From: an uncultured Clostridia bacterium
GTDB taxonomy: Bacteria > Bacillota > Clostridia > Oscillospirales > Acutalibacteraceae
Direction: 5' to 3'
Assembly (NCBI GenBank): GCA_945983355.1
Contig: CAMFSU010000020.1
Coordinates: 43,746-107,745, forward strand
Length of the DNA stretch: 64,000 nucleotides
Below the pieces are notes generated by a model. The model did not search any database. It worked only from the letters and a program-made list of their open reading frames with translations, and was not told the DNA's origin. Shown here piece after piece: positions 1 through 8,214 of this stretch (position 1 is the stretch's first letter; each line of letters begins with the position of its first letter). A program made the translations under genes and the position numbers.

Positions 1-1069
1 CGGGAGTTAGGTCAATAATAGTTGGTCTAATTGCCTCGTGTGCGTCTTGTGATGTGTTTTTTGTTTTAAAATAACGCGGTGAAGATGGCAAATATTTTCT
101 GCCGTAATTAGCGCCGATAAACTTGCTTGCCGCTGCTCTTGCCTCTTCCGAAATACGAAGCGAGTCGGTACGCATATAGGTAATAAGACCTGTTGTACCG
201 TGCCCCATTATATCAATACCTTCGTAAAGCTGTTGTGCAATTCGCATTGTGCGTTGTCCTGTAAAGCCCAGCTTACGCGATGCTTCTTGTTGAAGAGTTG
301 AAGTAATAAAAGGTGGTGCGGGCTGGCGATTGCGCTTTCCCTTTTTAACATCGGTTACAACATACTCGGCACCATTAAGCTTTTCTAAAATCTCGTTTGC
401 GGATGCTTCGTTTTGAATTGAATCAAGCTTGCCGTTTTTGTCACCATAAAGCTTTGCAACAAAGGTTTTTCTACCCGCCGCAAGCTTGGCTTCAACTGTC
501 CAATATTCTTCGGCCACAAACTTTTCAATTTCGCGTTCGCGTTCAACCACAAGCTTCAAGGCAACGGTTTGCACACGACCTGCCGAAAGACCGCTTTTAA
601 CCTTTTTCCACAAAAACGGACTTAATTTATAACCAACAATTCGGTCAAGCACGCGACGGGCTTGTTGCGCGTCAACCAAATTCATATCAATTTTTCGAGG
701 GGCCGCCATACCGCTTGTAACACCCGATTTTGTAATTTCGTTAAAGGTTACGCGGTTTAAGGAGTTCATATCAAGACCTAAAATTTGTGCCAAGTGCCAA
801 GAGATTGCCTCACCCTCTCTATCAGGGTCAGTTGCAAGATAAACCTCGTCACAGTCACTAACAGCATTTTTAAGGTCTTTAATCAAATCTTTCTTTTCAG
901 CCATATTGATATATTGGGGCTGAAAATCGTTATTTATGTCAACACCAAGGCGTGATTTTGGTAAGTCACGAATATGACCTTTAGAGGCCATAACCTCGTA
1001 TCCTGTGCCTAAATATTTCTTAATACTTTTGATTTTCGAGGGTGACTCAACAATTAAAAGCTTTGACAT
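1..1069 (-). CDS. topA: DNA topoisomerase I, N-terminal 356 residues (3' end beyond window)
   Basis: Type IA topoisomerase, which relaxes negative supercoils by transient single-strand cleavage. Translating the reverse strand from the ATG at 1069 (GGAGG just upstream) gives MSKLLIVESPSK, the start of the Toprim domain. Toprim acidic residues are visible: E8 in VESPSK and D81/D83/E85 in DPDREGE. The catalytic tyrosine is Y298 in GLITYMRTDS. The reading frame is open to the first base of the window, so the C-terminal part of the core and any zinc-finger repeats are missing here. It follows dprA with a 19-base gap; the dprA-topA pairing is common in Firmicutes and suggests co-transcription. Confidence 0.97.
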   Translation of the reverse strand, partial: MSKLLIVESPSKIKSIKKYLGTGYEVMASKGHIRDLPKSRLGVDINNDFQPQYINMAEKKDLIKDLKNAVSDCDEVYLATDPDREGEAISWHLAQILGLDMNSLNRVTFNEITKSGVTSGMAAPRKIDMNLVDAQQARRVLDRIVGYKLSPFLWKKVKSGLSAGRVQTVALKLVVEREREIEKFVAEEYWTVEAKLAAGRKTFVAKLYGDKNGKLDSIQNEASANEILEKLNGAEYVVTDVKKGKRNRQPAPPFITSTLQQEASRKLGFTGQRTMRIAQQLYEGIDIMGHGTTGLITYMRTDSLRISEEARAAASKFIGANYGRKYLPSSPRYFKTKNTSQDAHEAIRPTIIDLTP

Positions 1070-1088
1070 ATTATTCCTCCATTAAGGG

Positions 1089-2204
1089 TTATTTGCAAAT
1101 TTCGTACTGTCCGCCAGGAAGCGCACGAATGATAAATTCCATTTCAAGCTCGGTCAGTGCTGATAATAAATCCGACGGCGAAAGCCCCGAATTTAAATCA
1201 TCAGGATAAAATTTTTGCTTATCTAAACAATTATACACTATTTTTGCCGAATTTGAAAGAGTTATCTGCAATGTTTTTTTATTATTTTTTTCTTTTTCGG
1301 GCTTTGGTGCTTCTTTATATGCCTTTTCAATGTTAATTTTATCGGGAAAACGGACAATATATTCACCAAAAACATCAGATGCATCTAAAAGTGGCTTTGC
1401 ACCGTCACGAAGCAACGCGTTTGAGCCCTTATATTGCTTCATATTTGGAAGCCCCGGAATTACAAAAACATCTTTACCTTGGTTAAGCGCGTGGTTAGCG
1501 GTGATAAGCGCACCGCTTCTTTGTCCTGCTTCAACCAAAATTGTACCCAATGTAAGACCTGATAAAAGTCTGTTTCTTACAGGAAATGTAAATGATGTCA
1601 CCGGCATATCGGGTGGATATTCACTTATAAGGCACCCTTTGTTTGCAATATGTTCACGCAAGGCGCGATTTTCTTCAAGATAAGATACCGAAAAGCCACA
1701 GGGCATTACCAAAACGGTTATTCCCTCCGCCTTTAATGCGCCAATGTGTGCAAAGGTGTCACTGCCAACAGCGCCACCACTTACAACAACCATACCCGAA
1801 CGGGCAAAACGATATCCAAGCGAATATGCCGATTTTTTGCCAAAATCACTAACCCTGCGAGGACCTACAATGGTAACCGACGGTGTGTTTTCGAAATCGG
1901 GCATTTTACCCTTAACATAAAGCACTATCGGTGGATTTTCGATTTCTTTTAAAGGGGTTGGATAACCTTCGCTATGAAAAGTCACAACGCTAACGCCTAA
2001 CCTGTTGCACTTTTCCAAAATTTCCTTTGCCTTTATAAGTGCCGAATTATCAAGCTTTGCCGCAACGCTTTTAGGTAAAAGCTTTGCTCTTTTTGAATTA
2101 TCGGCATCATACACCGCTTTAGCATCACAAAAGCTGTCAAAAATTCTATTTACGTAGCGGTTGCCCTGCCCAAGACAAAGCTGTAACCAAATATAATACT
2201 CCAT
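1089..2204 (-). CDS. dprA: DNA-processing protein DprA/Smf
   Basis: Loads RecA on incoming single-stranded DNA during natural transformation (family knowledge). The 371-residue protein has an N-terminal helical region, then a Rossmann-like DprA core with GPRRVSDFG near residue 115 and SGGAVGSD near 143, and a short winged-helix-like C-terminus. I prefer the ATG at 2204, which overlaps the stop of the upstream methyltransferase gene (TAATG); an in-frame GTG at 2222 would add six residues. The tight overlap implies translational coupling. No com genes are in the window, so competence cannot be judged from this gene, which is also widespread in bacteria not known to be competent. Confidence 0.95.
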   Translation of the reverse strand: MEYYIWLQLCLGQGNRYVNRIFDSFCDAKAVYDADNSKRAKLLPKSVAAKLDNSALIKAKEILEKCNRLGVSVVTFHSEGYPTPLKEIENPPIVLYVKGKMPDFENTPSVTIVGPRRVSDFGKKSAYSLGYRFARSGMVVVSGGAVGSDTFAHIGALKAEGITVLVMPCGFSVSYLEENRALREHIANKGCLISEYPPDMPVTSFTFPVRNRLLSGLTLGTILVEAGQRSGALITANHALNQGKDVFVIPGLPNMKQYKGSNALLRDGAKPLLDASDVFGEYIVRFPDKINIEKAYKEAPKPEKEKNNKKTLQITLSNSAKIVYNCLDKQKFYPDDLNSGLSPSDLLSALTELEMEFIIRALPGGQYEICK

Positions 2205-2980
2205 TATTTCATCATTTCCCACATAGAAATTGCAGCGGCAGTTGCAGCATTTAAAGACTCTGCCTTGCCATACATTTTAATGGTGATTTGCTCGTTAGAA
2301 TTTGCTTTCATATCATCGGTCAAGCCGTTTGCCTCGTTGCCGATAATTAAAACAGAGCCATCTGAAAACTTAACATCAGAGATAGATTTTGCATCTCTGT
2401 CAACAACACAGGCATAGGTTTTAAGGCCCAAATTTTTAAGGTCATTTACAAAGTCATTTAAAATGATAACCGGCATACGAAGTAAGGTGCCCATTGATGC
2501 CCTTAAGGACTTTGGTGAATATGGGTCAACGCTGTCGCTTGATAAAATAATCCCGCTTACCCCAAGTGCTTCAGCGGTGCGGGAAATCGCCCCAAGATTT
2601 GACGGGTCATTAAGGTTTTCAAGGGCAATATATCTTCCGCCTTTTGAAATTTTTGTCGAAATTTCGGGAATTTTTACAACCGCAATTATCCCCTGTGGCG
2701 AGGTTGTATCGCTTATTTTTGCAAAAAGCGAATCGGGAATTTTATAAATTTCATTGGCGTTTTTATAAAAAGCCGATAGCTCCTCCCCGTGCTTTTCTGC
2801 GGCGGAATTTGAAATAATCAGTTTATCAAACCCAATTGAATTAGACATAGCATCATCGCAAATTCGAAGCCCTTCTAAAACAAAAAGACCTTCATTTTTG
2901 CGAGCTTTTGCCGATGTCTGTAAACTACAAACAAGTTTGATAAGCGGATTATCCTTGCTGGTTATAACCTTAATTTCCAT
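2204..2980 (-). CDS. SpoU/TrmH-family RNA 2'-O-methyltransferase (RlmB/TsnR-like)
   Basis: SPOUT-fold enzyme expected to put a 2'-O-methyl group on rRNA from S-adenosylmethionine. The 258 residues show an N-terminal substrate-binding segment (starting ITSKDNPLIK) and the SpoU motifs: ENLNDPSNLGAISRTAEALG around residue 125, IIGNEANGL around 212, and a C-terminal AESLNAATAAAI knot motif. The start ATG at 2980 has a GGGGTG site upstream. It lies 65 bases downstream of rplT, beyond a terminator, and overlaps dprA. The exact target nucleotide cannot be told from sequence; RlmB (23S G2251-type) and TsnR-like paralogs look alike. Confidence 0.9.
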   Translation of the reverse strand: MEIKVITSKDNPLIKLVCSLQTSAKARKNEGLFVLEGLRICDDAMSNSIGFDKLIISNSAAEKHGEELSAFYKNANEIYKIPDSLFAKISDTTSPQGIIAVVKIPEISTKISKGGRYIALENLNDPSNLGAISRTAEALGVSGIILSSDSVDPYSPKSLRASMGTLLRMPVIILNDFVNDLKNLGLKTYACVVDRDAKSISDVKFSDGSVLIIGNEANGLTDDMKANSNEQITIKMYGKAESLNAATAAAISMWEMMK

Positions 2981-3002
2981 TGATTTTTCACCCCAATAAA
3001 AA

Positions 3003-3038
3003 TGAAAAAGTCGCCCGAGAGATAAAATACCTCGGGCG
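3003..3038 (-). terminator. Rho-independent terminator of infC-rpmI-rplT
   Basis: On the minus strand an 8-bp stem CGCCCGAG/CTCGGGCG is followed by GACTTTTTC. It sits just after the rplT stop codon and closes the ribosomal operon. Confidence 0.85.
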
Positions 3039-3044
3039 AAATAA

Positions 3045-3404
3045 TTACTTTTCTAATGCCTTCTTTGCAGCTTTAACTAAGGTTTCAAAGCCCTTAGCAT
3101 CGTTAACTGCAAGGTCAGCCAACATCTTACGGTTGATGTCAATATTAGCTTTTTTAAGACCATTCATAAATGTTGAATAGTTCATACCGTTCATTTTGCA
3201 AGCAGCAGAAATACGGGTAATCCAAAGACGACGGAAATCGCGCTTTTTAAGACGACGACCGATGTATGCATATTGACCTGATTTCATAACTGCTTCTTTA
3301 GCAGTTTTAAAAAGCTTGGACTTAGCGCCAAAATAGCCCTTTGCAAGCTTTAACACTTTATTTCTTCTTTTGCGTGTAGCTAACGCACCTTTAATACGTG
3401 CCAT
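3045..3404 (-). CDS. rplT: 50S ribosomal protein L20
   Basis: A 119-residue basic protein starting [16 protein letters not shown], the usual L20 length and signature. It binds 23S rRNA early in large-subunit assembly. In Firmicutes L20 also represses its own operon by binding the infC leader RNA, which fits the attenuator-like leader described at 4196-4330. It is the third gene of infC-rpmI-rplT, with 29 bases separating it from rpmI, and has its own ribosome site (GGAGG). Confidence 0.98.
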   Translation of the reverse strand: MARIKGALATRKRRNKVLKLAKGYFGAKSKLFKTAKEAVMKSGQYAYIGRRLKKRDFRRLWITRISAACKMNGMNYSTFMNGLKKANIDINRKMLADLAVNDAKGFETLVKAAKKALEK

Positions 3405-3433
3405 TTCTTATACCTCCAATTTATCGTATAATC

Positions 3434-3631
3434 TTATTTGTAAGGGATTAACTTCTTAACGGTTGCGGTGTTGGTTACATCAGCAACTACAACCTTGCGA
3501 AGATTTCTCTTACGTTTTGTGGTCTTTTTGTTGAGAATGTGTGACTTGAAAGCATGTGCACGTTTTACTTTACCGGTTTTGGTAAGCTTAAAGCGTTTCT
3601 TTGCGCCACTGTGTGTTTTAATTTTAGGCAT
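3434..3631 (-). CDS. rpmI: 50S ribosomal protein L35
   Basis: A 65-residue very basic protein starting [15 protein letters not shown], the L35 signature. It is a structural protein of the large subunit. Its position between infC and rplT is the conserved bacterial order, and a GGAGG site precedes the ATG. Confidence 0.98.
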   Translation of the reverse strand: MPKIKTHSGAKKRFKLTKTGKVKRAHAFKSHILNKKTTKRKRNLRKVVVADVTNTATVKKLIPYK

Positions 3632-3662
3632 TGTAATTCCTCCATACTAATATGTTTTTTAA

Positions 3663-4181
3663 TTATTTACTTTTTACAGGAGCCAAGAACATAAGCATAT
3701 TACGTCCTTCTAATTTAGCAGGTTTTTCAACGCTGGCAACATCCTTGCAAAATTCTGCAAAGCGGTTCATTGTATCAAGGCCAATTTCGGGATGTCCCAT
3801 TTCGCGACCACGAAAACGGATAGAAACCTTTACCTTGTCGCCCTTTTGTAAAAACTTAATTGCTTGCTTGCCTTTTGTTTCAAAGTCATGAACGTCGATG
3901 CTTAAACCTAAGCGAATTTCTTTTGTTTCAATAACCTTTTGATTTTTTCTGTTTTCTTTTTCACGCTTGGCCTGTTCAAAGCAATATTTACCATAGTCCA
4001 TAATCTTGCAAACAGGCGGTTGTGCATTTGGTGAAATGCAGACTAAATCAAGGTCAGCTTTGTTTGCCGCGTCAAGTGCCATGTCAATGGAAACAATACC
4101 CAACTGACTGCCATCCTGCGCGATAACGCGAACTTCCTTAAATTTAATACCTTCGTTTATAGCAACTTCTTTACTGCTAAT
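3663..4181 (-). CDS. infC: Translation initiation factor IF-3, ATT start codon
   Basis: IF-3 binds the 30S subunit, checks the start codon-fMet-tRNA pairing and prevents premature subunit joining. The protein is 172 residues if started at the ATT codon at 4181-4179, giving fMet-SSKEVAINEGIKF; this is the usual family length. A GGAGG at 4191-4195 lies nine bases upstream and no ATG, GTG or TTG fits this site. The N-terminal domain runs to about residue 75 and the C-terminal domain follows (MGHPEIG near 130). An in-frame upstream extension to 4328 would pass through the leader terminator hairpin and encode a spurious hydrophobic stretch, so I reject it. ATT starts are known to let IF-3 repress its own translation. 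Confidence 0.93.
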   Translation of the reverse strand: MSSKEVAINEGIKFKEVRVIAQDGSQLGIVSIDMALDAANKADLDLVCISPNAQPPVCKIMDYGKYCFEQAKREKENRKNQKVIETKEIRLGLSIDVHDFETKGKQAIKFLQKGDKVKVSIRFRGREMGHPEIGLDTMNRFAEFCKDVASVEKPAKLEGRNMLMFLAPVKSK

Positions 4182-4195
4182 GCTAACGCACCTCC

Positions 4196-4330
4196 AAACA
4201 ATAAATAACAAAAGCGTGGACGCAATAACGCCCACGCATAAGAATACCAAAGAGATTTTGGAACTTATTAACCCTTTTAAACAAAATCTTAGGGTGAGGA
4301 CGATATACGCACTACTTTGTTGTAACAATA
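4196..4330 (-). promoter_or_regulatory. infC operon leader with attenuator (probable L20 leader)
   Basis: About 130 transcribed bases lie between the infC promoter and its ribosome site. At 4214-4237 there is a 9-bp GC-rich hairpin (GCGUGGGCG/CGUCCACGC, one G-U pair) followed by a U-rich run (UUUUGUUAUUU), a good intrinsic terminator placed before the coding region. Firmicutes infC leaders are known to bind L20 and stop transcription at such a terminator. The L20-binding fold itself was not verified, so the L20 assignment is inference from position. Confidence 0.7.
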
Positions 4331-4358
4331 ATTATACACAATTTTTCTATTTTGTCAA
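4331..4358 (-). promoter_or_regulatory. Sigma-A promoter of infC-rpmI-rplT
   Basis: Minus strand TTGACA (4353-4358), 16-base spacer, TATAAT (4331-4336): both hexamers are perfect. The -35 box lies inside the last codons of metK and the spacer contains the metK stop codon. Confidence 0.85.
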
Positions 4359-5531
4359 GTATTTTTTTAATTCATTTGCTTTATCGGTCTTTTCCCAAGG
4401 CAAATCAATATCTGTTCTACCCATATGACCATAAGCTGCGATTTGGCGGTAAATAGGACGGCGAAGCTGTAACGCATCAATAATTGCCGATGGTCTTAAA
4501 TCAAACACACTATTTACCGCTTCAACAATTTTGTCGTCGCTGAGTTTGCCTGTACCGAAGGTGTCAACCATTACAGATACAGGGCGCGCCACACCGATAG
4601 CATAAGCCAACTGAATTTCGCACTTGTCAGCAAGACCTGCTGCCACAATATTCTTTGCAACCCAGCGCGCTGCATAAGCGGCACTGCGGTCAACTTTTGT
4701 TGGGTCTTTACCCGAAAATGCACCGCCGCCGTGACGGGCATAGCCGCCATAGGTATCAACAATAATTTTACGGCCTGTAAGACCTGTATCACCCTGTGGA
4801 CCGCCAACAACAAAACGGCCTGTGGGGTTGATAAAGAACTTGGTGTTTTCATCCATTAGCTTTTCGGGCACAATGGGCTTAATAACCTTTTCCAAAATAT
4901 CGGCACGCAAGGCTTCAAGCGTAACATCCTCTGTATGCTGTGTAGACACAACAACTGTATCAACACGGGTAGGCACACCATCGTTATATTCAACGGTAAC
5001 CTGTGTTTTTCCGTCGGGGTTTAAGTAATCTAATTCACCACTCTTACGAACATCGGTAAGGCGCTTTGCCATTTTGTGAGCAAGTGAAATTGCCAAAGGC
5101 ATAAGCTCTTCGGTTTCGTTACAAGCATAACCAAACATCATACCCTGGTCGCCCGCACCGTTTAAGTTATAAGCATCATCTTCGCCATCTTTAAGTTCAA
5201 AAGACTTATCAACACCCATTGCAATATCGGGTGACTGCTTGTCAAGAGCAACCATAACAGCGCAGGTGTTACCGTTAAAGCCCGCTTTTTCACTGTTATA
5301 ACCAATATCGCACACAACCTCACGCACAATTGCAGGTATATCAACCTGTGCGGTGGTGGAAATTTCACCCATTACATTTACAACACCTGTGGTGCAAAAG
5401 GTTTCACAAGCAACACGGGCATAGGGGTCTTGACTGAAAATTGCGTCTAAAACCGCGTCAGAAACTTGGTCGGAAACTTTGTCGGGATGACCTTCGGTAA
5501 CCGATTCAGAAGTAAAAAGCATTTTTGCCAT
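4347..5531 (-). CDS. metK: S-adenosylmethionine synthetase
   Basis: Makes S-adenosylmethionine from methionine and ATP. The 394-residue length is standard. Signatures are GHPDKVSDQ at 14-22, [12 protein letters not shown] near 125 and [19 protein letters not shown] near 260, the phosphate-binding glycine-rich loop and its lysines. The gene is monocistronic between a SAM-I riboswitch upstream and the infC promoter, which overlaps its 3' end. It is therefore expected to be switched off by its own product. With mtnN at 10 kb it forms part of the SAM use and recycling pathway. Confidence 0.98.
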   Translation of the reverse strand: MAKMLFTSESVTEGHPDKVSDQVSDAVLDAIFSQDPYARVACETFCTTGVVNVMGEISTTAQVDIPAIVREVVCDIGYNSEKAGFNGNTCAVMVALDKQSPDIAMGVDKSFELKDGEDDAYNLNGAGDQGMMFGYACNETEELMPLAISLAHKMAKRLTDVRKSGELDYLNPDGKTQVTVEYNDGVPTRVDTVVVSTQHTEDVTLEALRADILEKVIKPIVPEKLMDENTKFFINPTGRFVVGGPQGDTGLTGRKIIVDTYGGYARHGGGAFSGKDPTKVDRSAAYAARWVAKNIVAAGLADKCEIQLAYAIGVARPVSVMVDTFGTGKLSDDKIVEAVNSVFDLRPSAIIDALQLRRPIYRQIAAYGHMGRTDIDLPWEKTDKANELKKYLTK

Positions 5532-5570
5532 TTTTAAAATTCCTTTCTATTTTTAAAAGCTTAAAATTCA

Positions 5571-5600
5571 CAAAAAAACACCGCCTACTTTCGAGGCGGT
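5571..5600 (-). terminator. Expression-platform terminator of the SAM-I riboswitch
   Basis: Minus-strand hairpin ACCGCCT/AGGCGGT with a short loop, followed by GTTTTTTTG. It lies between the SAM aptamer and metK and would end transcription when SAM is bound. Confidence 0.9.
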
Positions 5601-5614
5601 TTTTATAAAAACAA

Positions 5615-5708
5615 CCTCATCTTTCGGATAAACCGACGGATTTAGCACCTTGTAAAAACAGGTTGCCGGGTTTCATCGGGCCGTGCCCCTCCACCACTCT
5701 TGATAAGG
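5615..5708 (-). promoter_or_regulatory. SAM-I (S-box) riboswitch
   Basis: On the minus strand the aptamer starts CCTTATCAAGAG and continues with GGTGGAGGG, GGCCCGATGAAACCC and GGCAACC, ending GATGAGG. These are the conserved S-box blocks. The P1 helix pairs CCUUAUC with GAUGAGG (5702-5708 with 5615-5621). It precedes metK and is followed by a terminator. Confidence 0.96.
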
Positions 5709-5731
5709 ACGATATTTAATTTGCGTTAATT

Positions 5732-5759
5732 ATTGTAACATATAATCGAAATTTGTCAA
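5732..5759 (-). promoter_or_regulatory. Sigma-A promoter of metK
   Basis: TTGACA (5754-5759), 16-base spacer, TACAAT (5732-5737) on the minus strand, upstream of the riboswitch. Confidence 0.75.
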
Positions 5760-5760
5760 G

Positions 5761-6345
5761 TTATTTTTTAAGTAACGGTGATAACTTTTTATAAACCAAA
5801 AAGCAAATTGCCGCATCAATTATTCCCTTTGCAAAGTTAAAGGGTAAATTGAAAATAACAAGTGCTTCAAAAAGCCCGTCAACCGACGGTAAAATTGCCT
5901 GATACATACCAATAATTGCAGGCATTGGCAAGCCATATAACACTGAAAAAGCGGGATAAACAATGAAATAGTTTGAAGCAATGCTTATAACGGCCATTGC
6001 CAAAGCACCCAAAAGTGAGCCAATAAGAGCAAATTTGCGGTTTTTGTTATACTTATATATTGCACCCGCAACGCCAACAAAAATGGCACCAAGGATGAAA
6101 TTTGAAACCTCACCCACACCTGCGCTTGTGGTGACAAAAAGGTGGAGTAAATTCTTCAAGAGGCAAACCACAATTCCGTAAAGCGGGCCGTAAACAAAGC
6201 TGACAATTAAAGCCGGCAATTCTGAAAAATCGAACTTAACAAACGACGGAATAATAGGCAGTGGAAATTCAAGCAGCATTAACACAAAGCCAAGTGCACC
6301 GAAAAGGGCACAAAATGCAAGTTTTTTGATTTCTTCCTTACGCAT
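5761..6345 (-). CDS. ribU: Riboflavin ECF transporter substrate-binding membrane subunit RibU
   Basis: S-component of an energy-coupling factor transporter, binding riboflavin in the membrane and using the shared EcfAA'T module for uptake. The 194 residues are almost wholly hydrophobic, with about six membrane helices. Typical RibU features are the start KKLAFCALFGALG, the FDFSELPALI loop near 40 and a lysine-rich C-terminus. I use the ATG at 6345; an in-frame GTG at 6354 overlaps the GAGGTG ribosome site. An FMN riboswitch directly upstream supports the flavin role. No ecfA or ecfT genes are in the window, so they must lie elsewhere. Confidence 0.93.
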   Translation of the reverse strand: MRKEEIKKLAFCALFGALGFVLMLLEFPLPIIPSFVKFDFSELPALIVSFVYGPLYGIVVCLLKNLLHLFVTTSAGVGEVSNFILGAIFVGVAGAIYKYNKNRKFALIGSLLGALAMAVISIASNYFIVYPAFSVLYGLPMPAIIGMYQAILPSVDGLFEALVIFNLPFNFAKGIIDAAICFLVYKKLSPLLKK

Positions 6346-6352
6346 AAAAAAC

Positions 6353-6395
6353 ACCTCTTAAAAAATATAACGCCCTTACATAAAATAAGGGCGTT
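6353..6395 (-). terminator. Expression-platform terminator of the FMN riboswitch
   Basis: A perfect 10-bp stem AACGCCCTTA/TAAGGGCGTT (6369-6378, 6386-6395) followed on the minus strand by ATATTTTTT. It lies between the FMN aptamer and ribU. Confidence 0.9.
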
Positions 6396-6414
6396 AAAAG
6401 TTATAAAAACTTTC

Positions 6415-6521
6415 ATCTTCTCTCATCCAGACTATACTGTCGGCTTTGGAATTTCACCAAATCAGCCAAACGGCTCGCGGGCTATGACCGCCGGTGAGGA
6501 ATTGCACCTCGCCCTGAAGAT
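6415..6521 (-). promoter_or_regulatory. FMN riboswitch (RFN element)
   Basis: Minus strand reads ATCTTCAGGGCGAGGTG, then CACCGGCGGT, GAGCC, TTTGGTGAAATTCC, AGCCGACAGT, and GGATGAGAGAAGAT. These are the conserved RFN blocks. P1 pairs ATCTTC with GAAGAT (6516-6521 with 6415-6420). It should shut off ribU when FMN is plentiful. Confidence 0.96.
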
Positions 6522-6530
6522 TATAAAAAT

Positions 6531-6559
6531 ATTATATGACATTATTCGACATTTGTCAA
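6531..6559 (-). promoter_or_regulatory. Sigma-A promoter of ribU
   Basis: TTGACA (6554-6559), 17-base spacer, TATAAT (6531-6536), both perfect. The -35 box begins immediately after the stop codon of the upstream methyltransferase gene. Confidence 0.88.
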
Positions 6560-7678
6560 TTACTTAAAATACATAAATAACTGGCATTTAATCATACCGT
6601 TATAAAGCTTTCGGCGCTTGTCGGCAGTTTTGCCGTAATGCTTTTCGAATTCGTCGTGTGGGCTTATGATAAAGTACTTTCTTCCCTCGCCCATTTCGAA
6701 CTGTTTACCCATCACCTTATAAAGCTCTTCGGCGGCTTTAACATCTAAAAGTCGTTCGCCGTAAGGTGGGTTACAAATGGTAAGGCAACGCTTTTCGGGA
6801 GCTTTAAAATCCTTAACATCGCCAAGGGATGCTTTAACATATTTTTCAACACCCGCTTTTTTAGCGTTTGCAAGTGTGAGTTCTACACAAGCGGGGTCAA
6901 TATCGTAACCTTGCGCTTTAAATTCAACATTTTTAAGTATCAAATCTTGTGCGCGGGTACGTTCCTCCATCCAAATTTTGCGGTCTAAAAAGCCAAAGCG
7001 TTCAGCCGCAAAAAAACGGCGAAGACCGGGTGCGGTTTTGGTTGCCATAAGGGCCGACTCAATTAAAATTGTACCGCTTCCGCAAAACGGGTCAAAAAGC
7101 TGTGTGTCGGGGTAAATTCGTGCCAAATCACACATTGCCGCCGCCAAGGTTTCTTTAAGCGGTGCATCGTTAGAATTACGGCGGTATCCCCTTTTATGAA
7201 GCCCGTCACCGCTTGTATCTATCATCATTGTAACCACATTTTTGTGAATAGAAAAACGGATTTTATACTCACTGCCTGTTTCGGCAAAAATGTTTATGTG
7301 ATAGCGCATTTTAAGGCGCTCAACAATGGCTTTTTTAATAATTGACTGACAGTCGGGTATGCTGAAAAGCTGTGAATTTATGCTCCAACCGTTTACGGGA
7401 AAAGCATCATCTTTACCTATATAATCTTCCCAAGGAAGTGCCTTGACACCGTCAAAAAGCTCGGTAAAGGTGGTGGCTTCAAATTCGCCGACATTTATCA
7501 TAATTCTTTCCGCAAAGCGAGAGCATATATTAGCACGGGCTAGCATATTTTCTTCACCGCTTAAAAGCACACGGCCGTTTTCAGCAGTTACATCCTCAAA
7601 TCCCATTCGGCGAAATTCATCGGCGGCTATACTTTCCACCCCGAAAAGACATGGGGCAACTAAATTTATTTTGCTCAT
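6560..7678 (-). CDS. THUMP-domain class I RNA methyltransferase (RlmL N-terminal half/YpsC-like)
   Basis: Probable 23S rRNA guanine-N2 methyltransferase. The 372-residue protein has a THUMP RNA-binding region in about the first 160 residues (starting INLVAPCLFGVES). A SAM-binding Rossmann domain follows, with FDPFCGSGTILIE near 195 and the catalytic NPPYGERL near 305, typical of N-methylation of exocyclic amines. Its length matches Firmicutes YpsC rather than the fused two-domain RlmKL of Gammaproteobacteria. It stands between the HU-yabR cluster terminator and the ribU promoter. The precise target base is inferred from the family only. Confidence 0.9.
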   Translation of the reverse strand: MSKINLVAPCLFGVESIAADEFRRMGFEDVTAENGRVLLSGEENMLARANICSRFAERIMINVGEFEATTFTELFDGVKALPWEDYIGKDDAFPVNGWSINSQLFSIPDCQSIIKKAIVERLKMRYHINIFAETGSEYKIRFSIHKNVVTMMIDTSGDGLHKRGYRRNSNDAPLKETLAAAMCDLARIYPDTQLFDPFCGSGTILIESALMATKTAPGLRRFFAAERFGFLDRKIWMEERTRAQDLILKNVEFKAQGYDIDPACVELTLANAKKAGVEKYVKASLGDVKDFKAPEKRCLTICNPPYGERLLDVKAAEELYKVMGKQFEMGEGRKYFIISPHDEFEKHYGKTADKRRKLYNGMIKCQLFMYFK

Positions 7679-7689
7679 ATTTTAAACCT

Positions 7690-7720
7690 CAAAAAAAGGC
7701 GAAACCTTGCCGTTTCGCCC
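7690..7720 (-). terminator. Terminator after the HU-rqcP-yabPQ-divIC-yabR cluster
   Basis: Minus-strand stem GGCGAAAC/GTTTCGCC (7712-7719 with 7698-7705) followed by seven T. It lies just past the yabR-like stop codon. Confidence 0.88.
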
Positions 7721-7727
7721 GTTAAAT

Positions 7728-8186
7728 TTATCTTGTTCTTCTTTTGGTGCGATTAGCTTCGGGATTTTTTCTCTTTAAATCCGAAAACTTTTCATCGCTT
7801 GTTTGCTTAAAGCGGTTCATCATTTCCTCAAAGCTTGCAGGTTCCTGCTTTTTAGGTGTCCAAGTAAACGAATTAGGTGCAGGTCTTTGTGCTTCGGTCG
7901 GGCGGCGTTCCTCCCTTGGGCGGCGCGGCGCGGCTTCAGTTTTTTCGGGCTCTAACGCGCGTTTAATGCTTAAACTGATTTTTCCGTCATCGCTGACATT
8001 CATAACCTTTGCTTTAACAACATCGCCAACCTTGAAAAGCTCTGAAATGTCGTTAATATAAGTGCGGGAAACCTCTGAAATATGTACCATTCCCGATTTG
8101 CCGTTGCCTAAATCCACAAATATACCAAAATTAGTTATTCCGGTAATTTTGCCTTCCACAATTTCTCCCACAGTGAGCTGCTGCAT
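7728..8186 (-). CDS. yabR: S1-domain RNA-binding protein (YabR-like)
   Basis: A 152-residue protein with one S1 OB-fold domain at about 5-75: VGEIVEGKITGITNFGIFVDL and GMVHISE are the S1 hallmarks. A basic, disordered tail follows, ending in NRTKRRTR. The tail contains RRPREERR and is Pro/Arg-rich. It is the last gene of the conserved Firmicutes order HU-rqcP-yabP-yabQ-divIC-yabR, the position of B. subtilis yabR, whose molecular role is poorly defined. Binding to RNA or ribosomes is inferred from the domain. Confidence 0.9.
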   Translation of the reverse strand: MQQLTVGEIVEGKITGITNFGIFVDLGNGKSGMVHISEVSRTYINDISELFKVGDVVKAKVMNVSDDGKISLSIKRALEPEKTEAAPRRPREERRPTEAQRPAPNSFTWTPKKQEPASFEEMMNRFKQTSDEKFSDLKRKNPEANRTKRRTR

Positions 8187-8214
8187 CTAAATTATTATCC
8201 CCCTAAATTTTTGC

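Noticed and set aside
4182..4328. N-terminal extension of infC with a hydrophobic segment
   Set aside because: It would be translated from the leader terminator and lacks a ribosome site; the ATT start with GGAGG gives a normal-length IF-3.
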